From Vibrio campbellii CAIM 519 = NBRC 15631 = ATCC 25920 (lineage in GTDB: Bacteria > Pseudomonadota > Gammaproteobacteria > Enterobacterales > Vibrionaceae): a DNA stretch of 64,000 nucleotides. The DNA lies in the NCBI RefSeq assembly GCF_002163755.1, contig NZ_CP015863.1, forward strand, positions 1 through 64,000, written 5' to 3'. A program made the position numbers and the translations under genes. This document shows positions 47,709 to 56,497 of the stretch, piece by piece; positions within the stretch are counted from its first letter, which is position 1, and each line of letters begins with the position of its first letter. Under the pieces are notes generated by a model that did no database searches, was not told the origin of the DNA, and was given only the letters and a program-made list of their open reading frames with translations.

Positions 47709-49880
47709 ATGATTTACCAAGCCGAAACCCTACAGGTAAAGGAAGTACAAGATGGTATTGCAGAACTAAGCTTCTGCTCTCCAAAATCCGTTAACAAGCT
47801 CGACCTAGCGACACTAGAGTCACTCGACAAAGCCCTTGATGCACTAAAAGCGCACCAAGGACTGAAGGGCTTGATGCTCACCTCAGATAAAGACGCGTTC
47901 ATTGTTGGCGCTGATATCACCGAATTCTTGGGTCTTTTCGCTAAGACAGACGCTGAACTCGATCAGTGGCTGCAATTTGCTAACAGCATCTTTAACAAGC
48001 TGGAAGACTTACCGGTTCCGACTATCTCGGTACTAAAAGGTCACACGTTAGGTGGCGGTTGTGAGTGCGTGCTTGCCACTGACATGCGAATTGGTGACAA
48101 GACCACCAGCATCGGTCTACCAGAGACAAAACTGGGCATCATGCCAGGCTTTGGTGGTTGTGTGCGTCTGCCACGTGTTATTGGCGCCGACAGTGCGATG
48201 GAAGTGATCACACAAGGCAAAGCGTGTCGTGCGGATGAGGCATTAAAGATTGGTCTTCTGGATGCGGTTGTCGATAGCGACGCACTTTACGAATCAGCAC
48301 TCAAGACACTGACCTCCGCAATCAACGAGAAGTTGGACTGGCAAGCTCGTCGTAAGCAAAAGACATCACCACTTACGCTAAGTAAGCTCGAATCAATGAT
48401 GAGCTTTACCATGGCGAAAGGTCTGGTGGCACAAAAAGCGGGTCCTCACTACCCTGCTCCAATGACAGCCGTTATTACTATTGAAGAAGGTGCTCGCTTT
48501 GCTCGTAACGAAGCACTCGACATTGAGCGTAAACACTTCGTAAAACTGGCTAAGTCTGAAGAGGCAAAATCACTGGTTGGTTTGTTCCTTAACGACCAAT
48601 ACATTAAAGGGCTTGCTAAAAAATCCGCTAAGTCAACGAGTAAAGACACGCAACGTGCGGCTGTGCTTGGTGCGGGCATTATGGGCGGCGGCATCGCTTA
48701 CCAATCTGCATTAAAAGGCGTACCGGTGTTAATGAAAGACATCGCGCAACCTTCACTCGATTTAGGCATGACTGAAGCATCTAAGCTACTAAATAAACGC
48801 TTATCTCGTGGTCGCATTGATGGCTTTAAGATGGCTGGTATTTTAGCGTCTATCACACCAAGCCTACATTACGCAGGCATCGAAGAATCAGACGTGATTG
48901 TTGAGGCCGTAGTAGAAAACCCGAAAGTAAAAGCAGCAGTTTTGAGTGAAGTGGAATCACATGTCGGTGACGACACGGTTATCACCTCAAACACCTCGAC
49001 GATTCCTATCAATCTATTAGCGAAATCACTAAAACGCCCAGAAAACTTCTGTGGCATGCACTTCTTCAACCCAGTGCACCGCATGCCTCTTGTTGAGATC
49101 ATCCGTGGTGAACATACCTCTGATGAAACCATCAATCGTGTTGTTGCGTACGCAGCGAAAATGGGTAAATCACCAATTGTCGTTAATGACTGCCCTGGGT
49201 TCTTTGTAAACCGCGTGTTATTCCCATACTTTGGTGGCTTCAGCATGCTACTTCGAGACGGTGCTGACTTTACGAAAATCGACAAAATCATGGAACGTAA
49301 GTTTGGCTGGCCGATGGGACCTGCATACTTGCTCGATGTTGTTGGTATTGATACTGCTCACCACGCACAAGCCGTTATGGCGCAAGGTTTCCCAGAGCGT
49401 ATGGGTAAACAAGGTCGTGATGCGATCGATGCACTGTTCGAAGCAAGCAAATACGGTCAGAAGAATGGCAGTGGCTTCTACAGCTACACCATAGATAGAA
49501 AAGGTAAGCCGAAGAAAACCTTCTCTGAAGAGATCTTGCCGGTGCTCGCTGACGTTTGTGCCGATAAGCAGGACTTTGACGATCACACCATCATTCAACG
49601 TATGATGATTCCAATGATCAACGAAGTGGTACTGTGTCTACAAGAAGGCATCATTGCCACTCCACAAGAAGCGGATATGGCATTGGTTTACGGTCTTGGT
49701 TTCCCTCCATTCCGCGGCGGCGTATTCCGCTACCTAGATAGCGTAGGTATTGCTGAGTTTGTTGCAATGGCAAAACAATACTCAGAGCTTGGTGCTATGT
49801 ACCAAGTACCACAGATGCTGATTGATATGGCGGCGAAAGGTGAAAGCTTTTACGGTGCACAACAGCAAGGTTCTATCTAA
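47709..49880 (+). CDS. fadB: fatty acid oxidation complex alpha subunit FadB
   Basis: Multifunctional subunit of aerobic beta-oxidation: enoyl-CoA hydratase/isomerase in the N-terminal third and 3-hydroxyacyl-CoA dehydrogenase in the rest. In the 723-aa protein, GHTLGGGCECVLATD and PETKLGIMPGFGG carry the hydratase glutamates. The NAD-binding AAVLGAGIMGGGIAY begins at about residue 317, and the dehydrogenase histidine is in HFFNPVHRMPLVE. Length is as in E. coli (729). It is followed by fadA 14 bp downstream. Confidence 0.97.
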   Translation: MIYQAETLQVKEVQDGIAELSFCSPKSVNKLDLATLESLDKALDALKAHQGLKGLMLTSDKDAFIVGADITEFLGLFAKTDAELDQWLQFANSIFNKLEDLPVPTISVLKGHTLGGGCECVLATDMRIGDKTTSIGLPETKLGIMPGFGGCVRLPRVIGADSAMEVITQGKACRADEALKIGLLDAVVDSDALYESALKTLTSAINEKLDWQARRKQKTSPLTLSKLESMMSFTMAKGLVAQKAGPHYPAPMTAVITIEEGARFARNEALDIERKHFVKLAKSEEAKSLVGLFLNDQYIKGLAKKSAKSTSKDTQRAAVLGAGIMGGGIAYQSALKGVPVLMKDIAQPSLDLGMTEASKLLNKRLSRGRIDGFKMAGILASITPSLHYAGIEESDVIVEAVVENPKVKAAVLSEVESHVGDDTVITSNTSTIPINLLAKSLKRPENFCGMHFFNPVHRMPLVEIIRGEHTSDETINRVVAYAAKMGKSPIVVNDCPGFFVNRVLFPYFGGFSMLLRDGADFTKIDKIMERKFGWPMGPAYLLDVVGIDTAHHAQAVMAQGFPERMGKQGRDAIDALFEASKYGQKNGSGFYSYTIDRKGKPKKTFSEEILPVLADVCADKQDFDDHTIIQRMMIPMINEVVLCLQEGIIATPQEADMALVYGLGFPPFRGGVFRYLDSVGIAEFVAMAKQYSELGAMYQVPQMLIDMAAKGESFYGAQQQGSI

Positions 49881-49894
49881 GGAGGGATTCTAAA

Positions 49895-51070
49895 ATGACT
49901 AATCAAACAAGAAATGTTGTCGTAGTCGATTGTCTACGTACGCCAATGGGTCGCTCTAAAGGTGGTGCTTTCCGTCATACACGAGCAGAAGATCTATCTG
50001 CGCGCCTGATGAAGGGCATTCTTGCGCGTAACCCACAGGTAAACCCAAGCGAGATTGAAGATATCTACTGGGGCTGTGTACAACAAACCCTAGAACAAGG
50101 CTTTAACGTTGCCCGTAATGCGGCGTTGCTTGCTGGCCTACCAATTGAGATTGGCGCCGTGACGGTTAACCGCCTGTGTGGTTCATCCATGCAAGCGCTT
50201 CACGACGGTACACGTGCCATTATGACGGGTGACGCTGAAATCTGCCTAATTGGTGGTGTTGAGCACATGGGACACGTACCAATGAACCACGGCGTGGACT
50301 TCCACCCTGGCATGTCAAAGACAGTTGCAAAAGCAGCAGGCATGATGGGCTTAACGGCAGAAATGCTTGGTAAGCTGCATGGCATTAGCCGTGAGCAACA
50401 AGACGAGTTTGCTGCGCGCTCTCATGCTCGTGCACATGCTGCAACCGTAGAGGGTCGTTTTAAAAACGAAATCCTACCAATTGAAGGTCATGCAGCTGAC
50501 GGCACGCTGTTCACTTTGGATTACGATGAAGTGATTCGCCCTGAAACATCCGTTGAAGGTCTGTCTCAACTTCGTCCTGTTTTCGACCCAGCAAACGGTA
50601 CAGTAACAGCCGGTACATCATCGGCGCTGTCTGATGGTGCATCAGCGATGTTGATCATGAGCGAAGAAAAAGCCAATGAACTTGGTTTGAAGATTCGCGC
50701 ACGCATTAAAGGTATGGCAATTGCCGGCTGTGATCCTTCTATCATGGGTTACGGCCCTGTACCTGCGACGCAAAAAGCACTCAAACGTGCTGGTCTTTCA
50801 ATTGAAGACATGGATGTGGTTGAGCTAAACGAAGCATTTGCCGCGCAATCTCTACCATGTGCTAAAGACTTGGGTCTGCTTGATGTGATGGATGAGAAGG
50901 TCAACCTTAACGGTGGTGCGATTGCATTGGGTCACCCGCTTGGTTGTTCTGGCTCACGTATCTCGACGACTCTGATCAACCTAATGGAAGCCAAAGACGC
51001 GAAATACGGCCTGGCAACCATGTGTATCGGTTTAGGTCAGGGTATTGCGACGGTATTTGAACGACCATAG
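49895..51070 (+). CDS. fadA: 3-ketoacyl-CoA thiolase FadA
   Basis: Beta subunit of the fatty acid oxidation complex; it cleaves 3-ketoacyl-CoA with CoA. The 391-aa thiolase has the nucleophile cysteine in NRLCGSSMQALHDG, the NEAFAAQ motif, the GGAIALGHPLGCSG histidine and the CIGLGQG cysteine. AAGGAGG precedes the ATG, giving a strong ribosome-binding site. Second gene of fadBA; a terminator follows. Confidence 0.97.
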   Translation: MTNQTRNVVVVDCLRTPMGRSKGGAFRHTRAEDLSARLMKGILARNPQVNPSEIEDIYWGCVQQTLEQGFNVARNAALLAGLPIEIGAVTVNRLCGSSMQALHDGTRAIMTGDAEICLIGGVEHMGHVPMNHGVDFHPGMSKTVAKAAGMMGLTAEMLGKLHGISREQQDEFAARSHARAHAATVEGRFKNEILPIEGHAADGTLFTLDYDEVIRPETSVEGLSQLRPVFDPANGTVTAGTSSALSDGASAMLIMSEEKANELGLKIRARIKGMAIAGCDPSIMGYGPVPATQKALKRAGLSIEDMDVVELNEAFAAQSLPCAKDLGLLDVMDEKVNLNGGAIALGHPLGCSGSRISTTLINLMEAKDAKYGLATMCIGLGQGIATVFERP

Positions 51071-51156
51071 TTTGTATAAGAAACGCTAGGTTGTAGTGAT
51101 CAATCCAACAATCACGAGCAAATGAACCAATACTGAAAATTTTTAGTATTACACTT

Positions 51157-51187
51157 AAGGGCGGCATCTGATGTCGCCCTTTGTTTT
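51157..51187 (+). terminator. Rho-independent terminator after fadA
   Basis: Stem AAGGGCGGCAT/ATGTCGCCCTT and a T-rich tail, 87 nt after the fadA stop. The rest of the 265-bp gap to acuI shows only short hairpins. Confidence 0.8.
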
Positions 51188-51336
51188 ACGCCAAACATTG
51201 CTTACATGCACAATAAGCATACATTAAATGCTCAAGTTTCATTTTATTCATAGACAAAGAAGACATACACTTAGCAGCAGTTGATATCTTGCTGCATGTG
51301 ACCCAGAGTCACGCCACCGCACAATCGGAGAACCTT

Positions 51337-52317
51337 ATGTTTAATGCTCTAGTTCTTAATCAAGAAGACAAACGTACTATCGCTAGCATCGAGCAAATCG
51401 ATGAAACACAACTGCCTGAAGGCGACGTTCTGATTGACGTTGATTACTCATCGTTGAACTACAAAGACGGCCTTGCAATTACAGGTAAAGGTAAAATCAT
51501 CCGTAACTTCCCGATGGTGCCGGGTATTGACCTAGCAGGTACAGTAGTAAGCTCAGAAGACGACCGCTACCAAGCAGGCGACAAAGTTGTTCTTACTGGT
51601 TGGGGTGTAGGTGAAAACCATTGGGGCGGTATGTCTCAACGTGCTCGTCTAAAGGCGGATTGGCTAGTACCACTACCAAAAGGTCTAGACAGCAAGAAAG
51701 CAATGATGGTGGGTACTGCTGGCTTCACTGGCATGCTATGTGTTCAAGCACTGCTTGATGCAGGCATCAAACCTGAAAATGGCGAAATCCTAGTAACTGG
51801 CGCAAGTGGCGGTGTAGGCTCAGTAGCCGTAACGCTCCTAGCACAGCTTGGCTACAAAGTTGCTGCAGTGACAGGTCGCGTAGATAAAAATGGCCCACTA
51901 CTAGAAAAACTTGGTGCTAGCCGTATCATCGACCGCGTTGAATTTGAAGAGCCAGCACGCCCGCTTGAAAAGCAAGTATGGGCAGGAGCCGTTGATACTG
52001 TGGGCAGTAAAGTACTAGCAAAAGTATTGGCACAAATGGATTACAACAGTGCAGTTGCGGCTTGTGGTCTTGCAGGTGGCTTCGATCTACCGACGACAGT
52101 GATGCCATTCATTCTACGTAACGTTCGTCTACAAGGTGTGGATTCTGTTTCATGCCCATTTGAAAAACGTACTGCAGCATGGGAAAAATTGGTTGAGCTA
52201 CTACCAGACAGCTACTTCGAACAAGCTTGTACTGAAGTTGAACTGGCAGAAGCACCAAAATACGCTGAAGACATCACAAACGGTCAAGTAACTGGTCGCG
52301 TGGTTATCAAGCTATAA
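51337..52317 (+). CDS. acuI: acrylyl-CoA reductase AcuI/YhdH family
   Basis: A 326-aa NADPH-dependent enzyme of the medium-chain reductase superfamily. It shares LNYKDGLAITGKGKI, the cofactor-binding GASGGVGSVAV and DSVSCPFEKR with E. coli YhdH (324 aa), which reduces acrylyl-CoA to propionyl-CoA and so detoxifies it. In marine bacteria this also belongs to DMSP/acrylate use. ATG 51337 has CGGAG 6 nt upstream; the frame is open 16 codons further. It is not in an operon with fadBA because a terminator lies between. Confidence 0.9.
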   Translation: MFNALVLNQEDKRTIASIEQIDETQLPEGDVLIDVDYSSLNYKDGLAITGKGKIIRNFPMVPGIDLAGTVVSSEDDRYQAGDKVVLTGWGVGENHWGGMSQRARLKADWLVPLPKGLDSKKAMMVGTAGFTGMLCVQALLDAGIKPENGEILVTGASGGVGSVAVTLLAQLGYKVAAVTGRVDKNGPLLEKLGASRIIDRVEFEEPARPLEKQVWAGAVDTVGSKVLAKVLAQMDYNSAVAACGLAGGFDLPTTVMPFILRNVRLQGVDSVSCPFEKRTAAWEKLVELLPDSYFEQACTEVELAEAPKYAEDITNGQVTGRVVIKL

Positions 52318-52342
52318 GCGTTAACTCTTTAATAGAATGAAC

Positions 52343-52368
52343 AAAGCCGGGTCATCACCCGGCTTTTT
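52343..52368 (+). terminator. Rho-independent terminator after acuI
   Basis: Stem AAGCCGGGT/ACCCGGCTT with loop CATC and T5, 26 nt after the stop. Confidence 0.92.
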
Positions 52369-52390
52369 GCTATTTGGATTCTAGGAAAAA

Positions 52391-53332
52391 TTAGTCCAAT
52401 CCCATATCTTCAATTCGTTTGGCAATAAGACGGCTACATTCTTCTCGAACCACCGCACGCAACCATTCTTGAGCGGGAGAGAGCTCGCACCGTGCATGCC
52501 AAATCATCGAATATTCAAACGGCGTGAATTGGAATGGTAATGGCTTCACCACCAAGTCATAACGATCAGCAACCAAGTACGCTAAATCGGCTGGTACGGT
52601 AATGATGATTGGCAAAGTATCAACAATCGCCAGCGCCGCTTCCAAGTGATAAGCGCGCAATACCATCTGACGTTGCGGCTTCTCCACGAGCGCTTGTTCA
52701 ATCAGTGCCTTAACCCCATCACTGATGGCAATCATGGCATGCGGATGACTGAGATAATCATCCAGACTCATCTCTTTCTCAGCTAGCGGATGCTGCTTAG
52801 ATAGCAGACACAACACACCAACTCGCCCTAGCACTTCACTACGCAGTGGCTCCACAGGACCTGTAGGACGACAAATCGCTAAGTCCGCGCCTTCGTATGT
52901 TAATTGATCAGATAAACGGTCATGTTGCAGCGGCAAGAAGTTAAACGACACGTTCGGCGCTTCCTTATAGATACGTGGCAAAGCGAAAGGCAGAATGGTT
53001 TGCATCGCGTAGTCAGTCGTGGCGATATTAAACGTCTGATCGCAACTGCGTGGATCAAACTCGCGTGGAGAAAGTAATTGGCGCAGTGATTCCAGCGGCT
53101 CACCCAAAGAGCGATCGATTTCTAACGCTTTTTGGGTTGGGATCAAGTGCTGACCTTGACGAGTAAACAGTGGGTCACCAAGCAGGTCACGTAAACGCCC
53201 TAGTACACGACTCATAGCCGATTGGCTTAAATTGAGACGCGTTGCAGCTTTACTTACACTACTCTCTTCGATCAGCACACGTAACGCAACCAATAAGTTC
53301 AGATCTCGACGATAGATGTCTTCTAATTCCAC
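52391..53332 (-). CDS. LysR-family transcriptional regulator
   Basis: A 313-aa LysR protein with the helix-turn-helix SSVSKAATRLNLSQSAMSRV near residues 24-43 and a type-2 periplasmic-binding sensor domain. It resembles the NodD/LeuO-like subgroup (RDLNLLVALRVLIEE start). It is convergent with acuI, and no regulated partner is obvious. Target and ligand are unknown. Confidence 0.87.
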   Translation of the reverse strand: MELEDIYRRDLNLLVALRVLIEESSVSKAATRLNLSQSAMSRVLGRLRDLLGDPLFTRQGQHLIPTQKALEIDRSLGEPLESLRQLLSPREFDPRSCDQTFNIATTDYAMQTILPFALPRIYKEAPNVSFNFLPLQHDRLSDQLTYEGADLAICRPTGPVEPLRSEVLGRVGVLCLLSKQHPLAEKEMSLDDYLSHPHAMIAISDGVKALIEQALVEKPQRQMVLRAYHLEAALAIVDTLPIIITVPADLAYLVADRYDLVVKPLPFQFTPFEYSMIWHARCELSPAQEWLRAVVREECSRLIAKRIEDMGLD

Positions 53333-53382
53333 GATTTACCACTTAACATGTAGGGGATTTAGATAAATTGTACTCTTCAGGC

Positions 53383-53410
53383 AAAAAAAATCCCGCCTTT
53401 CAGCGGGGAA
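53383..53410 (-). terminator. Rho-independent terminator after the 53500-53682 gene
   Basis: Stem TCCCCGCTG...GGCGGGA and T8 on the minus strand. It is about 90 nt after the small membrane protein gene and before the LysR gene. Confidence 0.75.
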
Positions 53411-53499
53411 GCCCAAGAAAAATGGGGATAGTGTCGGAATGAAGTGTCGTTAAACTTGGTGAGCGGTATATAAATAGGTTCCGATTACAGCAAGAAGCG

Positions 53500-53682
53500 C
53501 TAATTTTCTTGCTCAGATGCACCTGACCATTTGTGCATCTCAATCCAAATCCCAATAATTGTTGCACTCATGCCTACGAGAGGCATCAATGAGGTTTCAC
53601 CTGGCGTCCTAAGTACCAATGCACAGAACGAGATGAAACATAAAACCGAATAGATGGTTAGTCTGTCTAACGCTGTTAACAT
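53500..53682 (-). CDS. small inner-membrane protein, hypothetical
   Basis: A 60-aa protein with two hydrophobic segments (about 9-26 and 31-47) joined by a short polar loop RTPGETS, and a hydrophilic tail KWSGASEQEN. AAGGAG stands 7 nt before the ATG, a strong signal that the gene is real. It is divergent from tusA and has its own terminator. I do not recognise the family, and no function is claimed. Confidence 0.75.
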   Translation of the reverse strand: MLTALDRLTIYSVLCFISFCALVLRTPGETSLMPLVGMSATIIGIWIEMHKWSGASEQEN

Positions 53683-53814
53683 CGTCTCTCCTTGCCAGTT
53701 GTTACCAAATTGTTAATTTAAGGTAAATCAAAAAATTCGGTTTGCCAAGTGGTTATTGAATATTTTTTCAACGAAAGTAAAATTCAATGCTCAGTTAGTT
53801 ACGAGAATCACACT

Positions 53815-54063
53815 ATGAGTTTTAATCCTGAACTGGCGACCAAAACATTAGAGGCGGAAGGATTACGCTGCCCAGAGCCAGTGATGATGGTCAGGAAGAC
53901 AATTCGAAACATGCAAGATGGTGAAGTATTGCTAGTGAAAGCGGACGACCCATCTACGACTCGAGATATCCCGAGTTTCTGCCGATTTATGGATCACCAG
54001 TTGATTGCGGCACAAACGGATCAACTTCCATACCAGTACCTGATCAAGAAAGGTTTGGAATAA
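53815..54063 (+). CDS. tusA: sulfur relay protein TusA
   Basis: An 82-aa sulfurtransferase that takes persulfide from IscS and passes it on for mnm5s2U tRNA thiolation (and affects Fe-S and molybdenum cofactor supply). It has EAGLRCPEPVMMVRKTIR-type motif with the reactive cysteine in LRCPEP (about residue 20) and the C-terminal YLIKKG. ATG 53815 gives the E. coli length (81); the frame is open upstream without family support. Confidence 0.94.
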   Translation: MSFNPELATKTLEAEGLRCPEPVMMVRKTIRNMQDGEVLLVKADDPSTTRDIPSFCRFMDHQLIAAQTDQLPYQYLIKKGLE

Positions 54064-54077
54064 TCTCAGCAAGATCA

Positions 54078-54107
54078 AAAACGGCAGCCCAATAGGCTGC
54101 CGTTTGT
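54078..54107. terminator. bidirectional terminator between tusA and the 54108 gene
   Basis: Stem AACGGCAGCC/GGCTGCCGTT flanked by A and T runs, between two convergent stop codons. Confidence 0.9.
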
Positions 54108-54368
54108 TTATTCATCGTATTCTAGTGTGCGAACTTCAGATTGTAGCTTTTTCAGTTGCTTTCTCATTGCACGCATCTCTTCGTGCATTGGGATAATATG
54201 CGCGACTCGAATCCAAGCCTCTACCGTTAGACCGGTAAGAATGAAGGTCCCTGCCACAATCGGCAACCACATATCAGTCAGCACCATAGCCAACAAGCAC
54301 AACGCCAAACCAAAGGTGAATAAATAACTCTGACTCTTTGGGGACATCCCCATATAACGTGTAAGCAT
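54108..54368 (-). CDS. small membrane protein with C-terminal coiled coil, hypothetical
   Basis: An 86-aa protein with two hydrophobic segments (about residues 15-32 and 35-52) and then a charged helical tail, MHEEMRAMRKQLKKLQSEVR, with heptad spacing that looks like a coiled coil. ATG 54368 is preferred to the TTG one codon before; GAGAGGG lies upstream. It is convergent with tusA. The family is not recognised. It might be a small membrane anchor or oligomerisation factor, but that is a guess. Confidence 0.7.
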   Translation of the reverse strand: MLTRYMGMSPKSQSYLFTFGLALCLLAMVLTDMWLPIVAGTFILTGLTVEAWIRVAHIIPMHEEMRAMRKQLKKLQSEVRTLEYDE

Positions 54369-54526
54369 CAACTTGCCCTCTCGCCATCATTCACACCATT
54401 AAAGTACCATGACAAGTATGGCACTAATATGTCACCCGTCACGGTCTTGAACGATTTTAAGCCAGAGTTTTAATTCGCGCACTAGTTCACAAAGTATTGA
54501 TAATTAACACTATTTATGTAAAAAAG

Positions 54527-55081
54527 TCAGAATAGTGCTGCACCGATAGCAAGAGCAACAAATAGGAAAGCGGTTACCTTACGAATCAACCCTAAAGGCA
54601 TCTTATCCGCCGATAGCTTACCGATTAAAACTACAGGCACATTAGCCAGAAGCATACCGATCGTAGTACCAAGAATTACCCAACTCAACGCATCTGCGTA
54701 TTGCGCACCCAAGATAGAAGTCGCAATCTGAGTCTTGTCGCCAATCTCCGCAACAAAGAAAACAATAAAGCTGGCAATGAATGGACCACGGTTGGAGATC
54801 TGCTCGTTGTCATCCAGTTTATCTGGGATCAACACCCAAGCCGCCATGGCGACAAAACTGACCACCAGCACCCATTTGAGAACTTCAGGCGAAAAATAAT
54901 CGGCTACCACCACACCTAACCATGCAGCCAAAGCGTGGTTGGCAATAGTTGCCAAAAAGATTGCTGCAATAATAGGGATTGGCTTGCGGTAACGACTGGT
55001 AAGTAATAGAGATAGCAATTGGGTCTTATCGCCAATTTCTGCTAACGCTACAGTAGTAATTGAAATAGCTAAAACGCTCAC
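54527..55081 (-). CDS. mneA: manganese exporter MneA (TMEM165/GDT1, UPF0016 family)
   Basis: A 184-aa inner-membrane protein with six membrane segments arranged as an internal repeat. Each half carries the metal motif EIGDKTQ (about residues 15-21 and 111-117), which defines the UPF0016/GDT1 cation transporters. V. cholerae MneA, with the same glyQS neighbourhood, exports manganese. The start codon is GTG 55081; the ribosome-binding site is weak. A yybP-ykoY manganese riboswitch lies directly upstream, so Mn2+ should turn the gene on. Confidence 0.93.
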   Translation of the reverse strand: MSVLAISITTVALAEIGDKTQLLSLLLTSRYRKPIPIIAAIFLATIANHALAAWLGVVVADYFSPEVLKWVLVVSFVAMAAWVLIPDKLDDNEQISNRGPFIASFIVFFVAEIGDKTQIATSILGAQYADALSWVILGTTIGMLLANVPVVLIGKLSADKMPLGLIRKVTAFLFVALAIGAALF

Positions 55082-55115
55082 GACATGCTCATTGGGGCGG
55101 GATAATTATTTTTAA

Positions 55116-55282
55116 CCTAAGACAAATCTCACGCCCCACCCCGGTTCGTGATGATTTGTCTAAGGTCTTGCTAAACTCATCGGGCTGATGAGTCTCGAAC
55201 GCCATGGTGATTTTGCACCAATTATGTTGACGAACGAACTGGATGAAACAGACATTTCATCGAGTAAGCTACTCCCCAAAGA
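55116..55282 (-). promoter_or_regulatory. yybP-ykoY manganese riboswitch of mneA with expression-platform hairpin
   Basis: On the minus strand the aptamer shows the conserved GGGGAGTAGC (about 55268-55277), TCAACATAAT and TGCAAAA, and the 3' arm GCAAGACC (55164-55171). A long hairpin follows: arms at 55153-55165 and 55116-55128 pair at 12 of 13 positions, extended by CACG/CGTG. Its first arm CCTTAG overlaps the end of the aptamer, so aptamer and hairpin compete. No strong T-run follows, so control is probably translational. The remaining 55283-55566 holds only the divergent glyQ promoter region. Confidence 0.87.
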
Positions 55283-55566
55283 CAGCGCAATTCTAGCCAT
55301 GTTTCCTCATCACCTCAAGAGTGAAAGCCAGTGAAAACTCCCTTTTAGGAAAAATTCAGCAGATAAAGCGGTAAAAATCCATTAAAGGAGAAAATTGCCC
55401 ACGAATTAATCAAGATTAGCTCTACTCCCATGCTCAATATCTGGGTATACTTGATTGTTAATTTATTCAACCGTAATTACTTTGAATCGCCATTGTTGGG
55501 ACAAGAAAAACCAACAAAAAAAGAGACGAATTCACGAGTAATAAGAGAATCGCGCGAACCTGACTT

Positions 55567-56484
55567 ATGCAAAAATACGATATCAAAACCTTCCAGGGAA
55601 TGATCCTCGCGCTGCAGGATTATTGGGCTCAAAATGGTTGTACCATTGTTCAACCACTAGATATGGAAGTTGGTGCGGGTACCTCTCACCCAATGACCTG
55701 TCTACGAGCACTTGGCCCAGAGCCAATGTCTACAGCTTACGTACAACCTTCACGTCGTCCTACTGATGGCCGTTACGGTGAAAACCCTAACCGTCTTCAG
55801 CACTACTACCAATTCCAAGTAGCGCTAAAACCATCGCCAGACAATATCCAAGAGTTGTACCTAGGTTCTCTAGAGGTTCTTGGTGTCGACCCACTTGTTC
55901 ACGACATCCGTTTCGTAGAAGACAACTGGGAAAACCCAACACTAGGCGCATGGGGTTTAGGCTGGGAAGTTTGGCTAAACGGCATGGAAGTGACTCAGTT
56001 TACTTACTTCCAACAAGTTGGCGGTCTTGAGTGTAAGCCAGTAACTGGTGAGATCACTTACGGTATCGAGCGTCTAGCAATGTACATCCAAGAAGTAGAC
56101 TCTGTTTACGACCTAGTTTGGAACATCGCACCAGACGGCAGCAAAGTGACTTACGGTGACATCTTCCACCAAAACGAAGTAGAGCAATCGACTTACAACT
56201 TCGAGCACGCAGACGTTGAATTCCTATTTGGTTTCTTCGAACAGTGTGAGAAAGAGTGTAAAGAGCTGCTTGAGCTTGAAAAGCCACTGCCACTGCCTGC
56301 TTACGAGCGCATTCTAAAAGCTGGTCACGCATTCAACCTACTAGACGCGCGTAAAGCGATCTCAGTAACTGAACGCCAACGTTACATCCTACGCATCCGC
56401 AACCTGACGAAAGCAGTTGCAGAAGCATACTACGCATCGCGTGAAGCTCTTGGCTTCCCAATGTGTAAGAAAGAACAAGCGTAA
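55567..56484 (+). CDS. glyQ: glycyl-tRNA synthetase alpha subunit
   Basis: Catalytic subunit of the bacterial alpha2beta2 glycyl-tRNA synthetase. The 305-aa class II protein (E. coli 303) has the start KTFQGMILALQDYWAQNGCT, the motif MTCLRALGPEPM and PSRRPTDGRYGENPNR with the motif-2 arginine, and VWLNGMEVTQFTYFQQ. glyS follows 13 bp later. Divergent from mneA. Confidence 0.97.
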   Translation: MQKYDIKTFQGMILALQDYWAQNGCTIVQPLDMEVGAGTSHPMTCLRALGPEPMSTAYVQPSRRPTDGRYGENPNRLQHYYQFQVALKPSPDNIQELYLGSLEVLGVDPLVHDIRFVEDNWENPTLGAWGLGWEVWLNGMEVTQFTYFQQVGGLECKPVTGEITYGIERLAMYIQEVDSVYDLVWNIAPDGSKVTYGDIFHQNEVEQSTYNFEHADVEFLFGFFEQCEKECKELLELEKPLPLPAYERILKAGHAFNLLDARKAISVTERQRYILRIRNLTKAVAEAYYASREALGFPMCKKEQA

Positions 56485-56497
56485 GGGGTAGAGTAAC

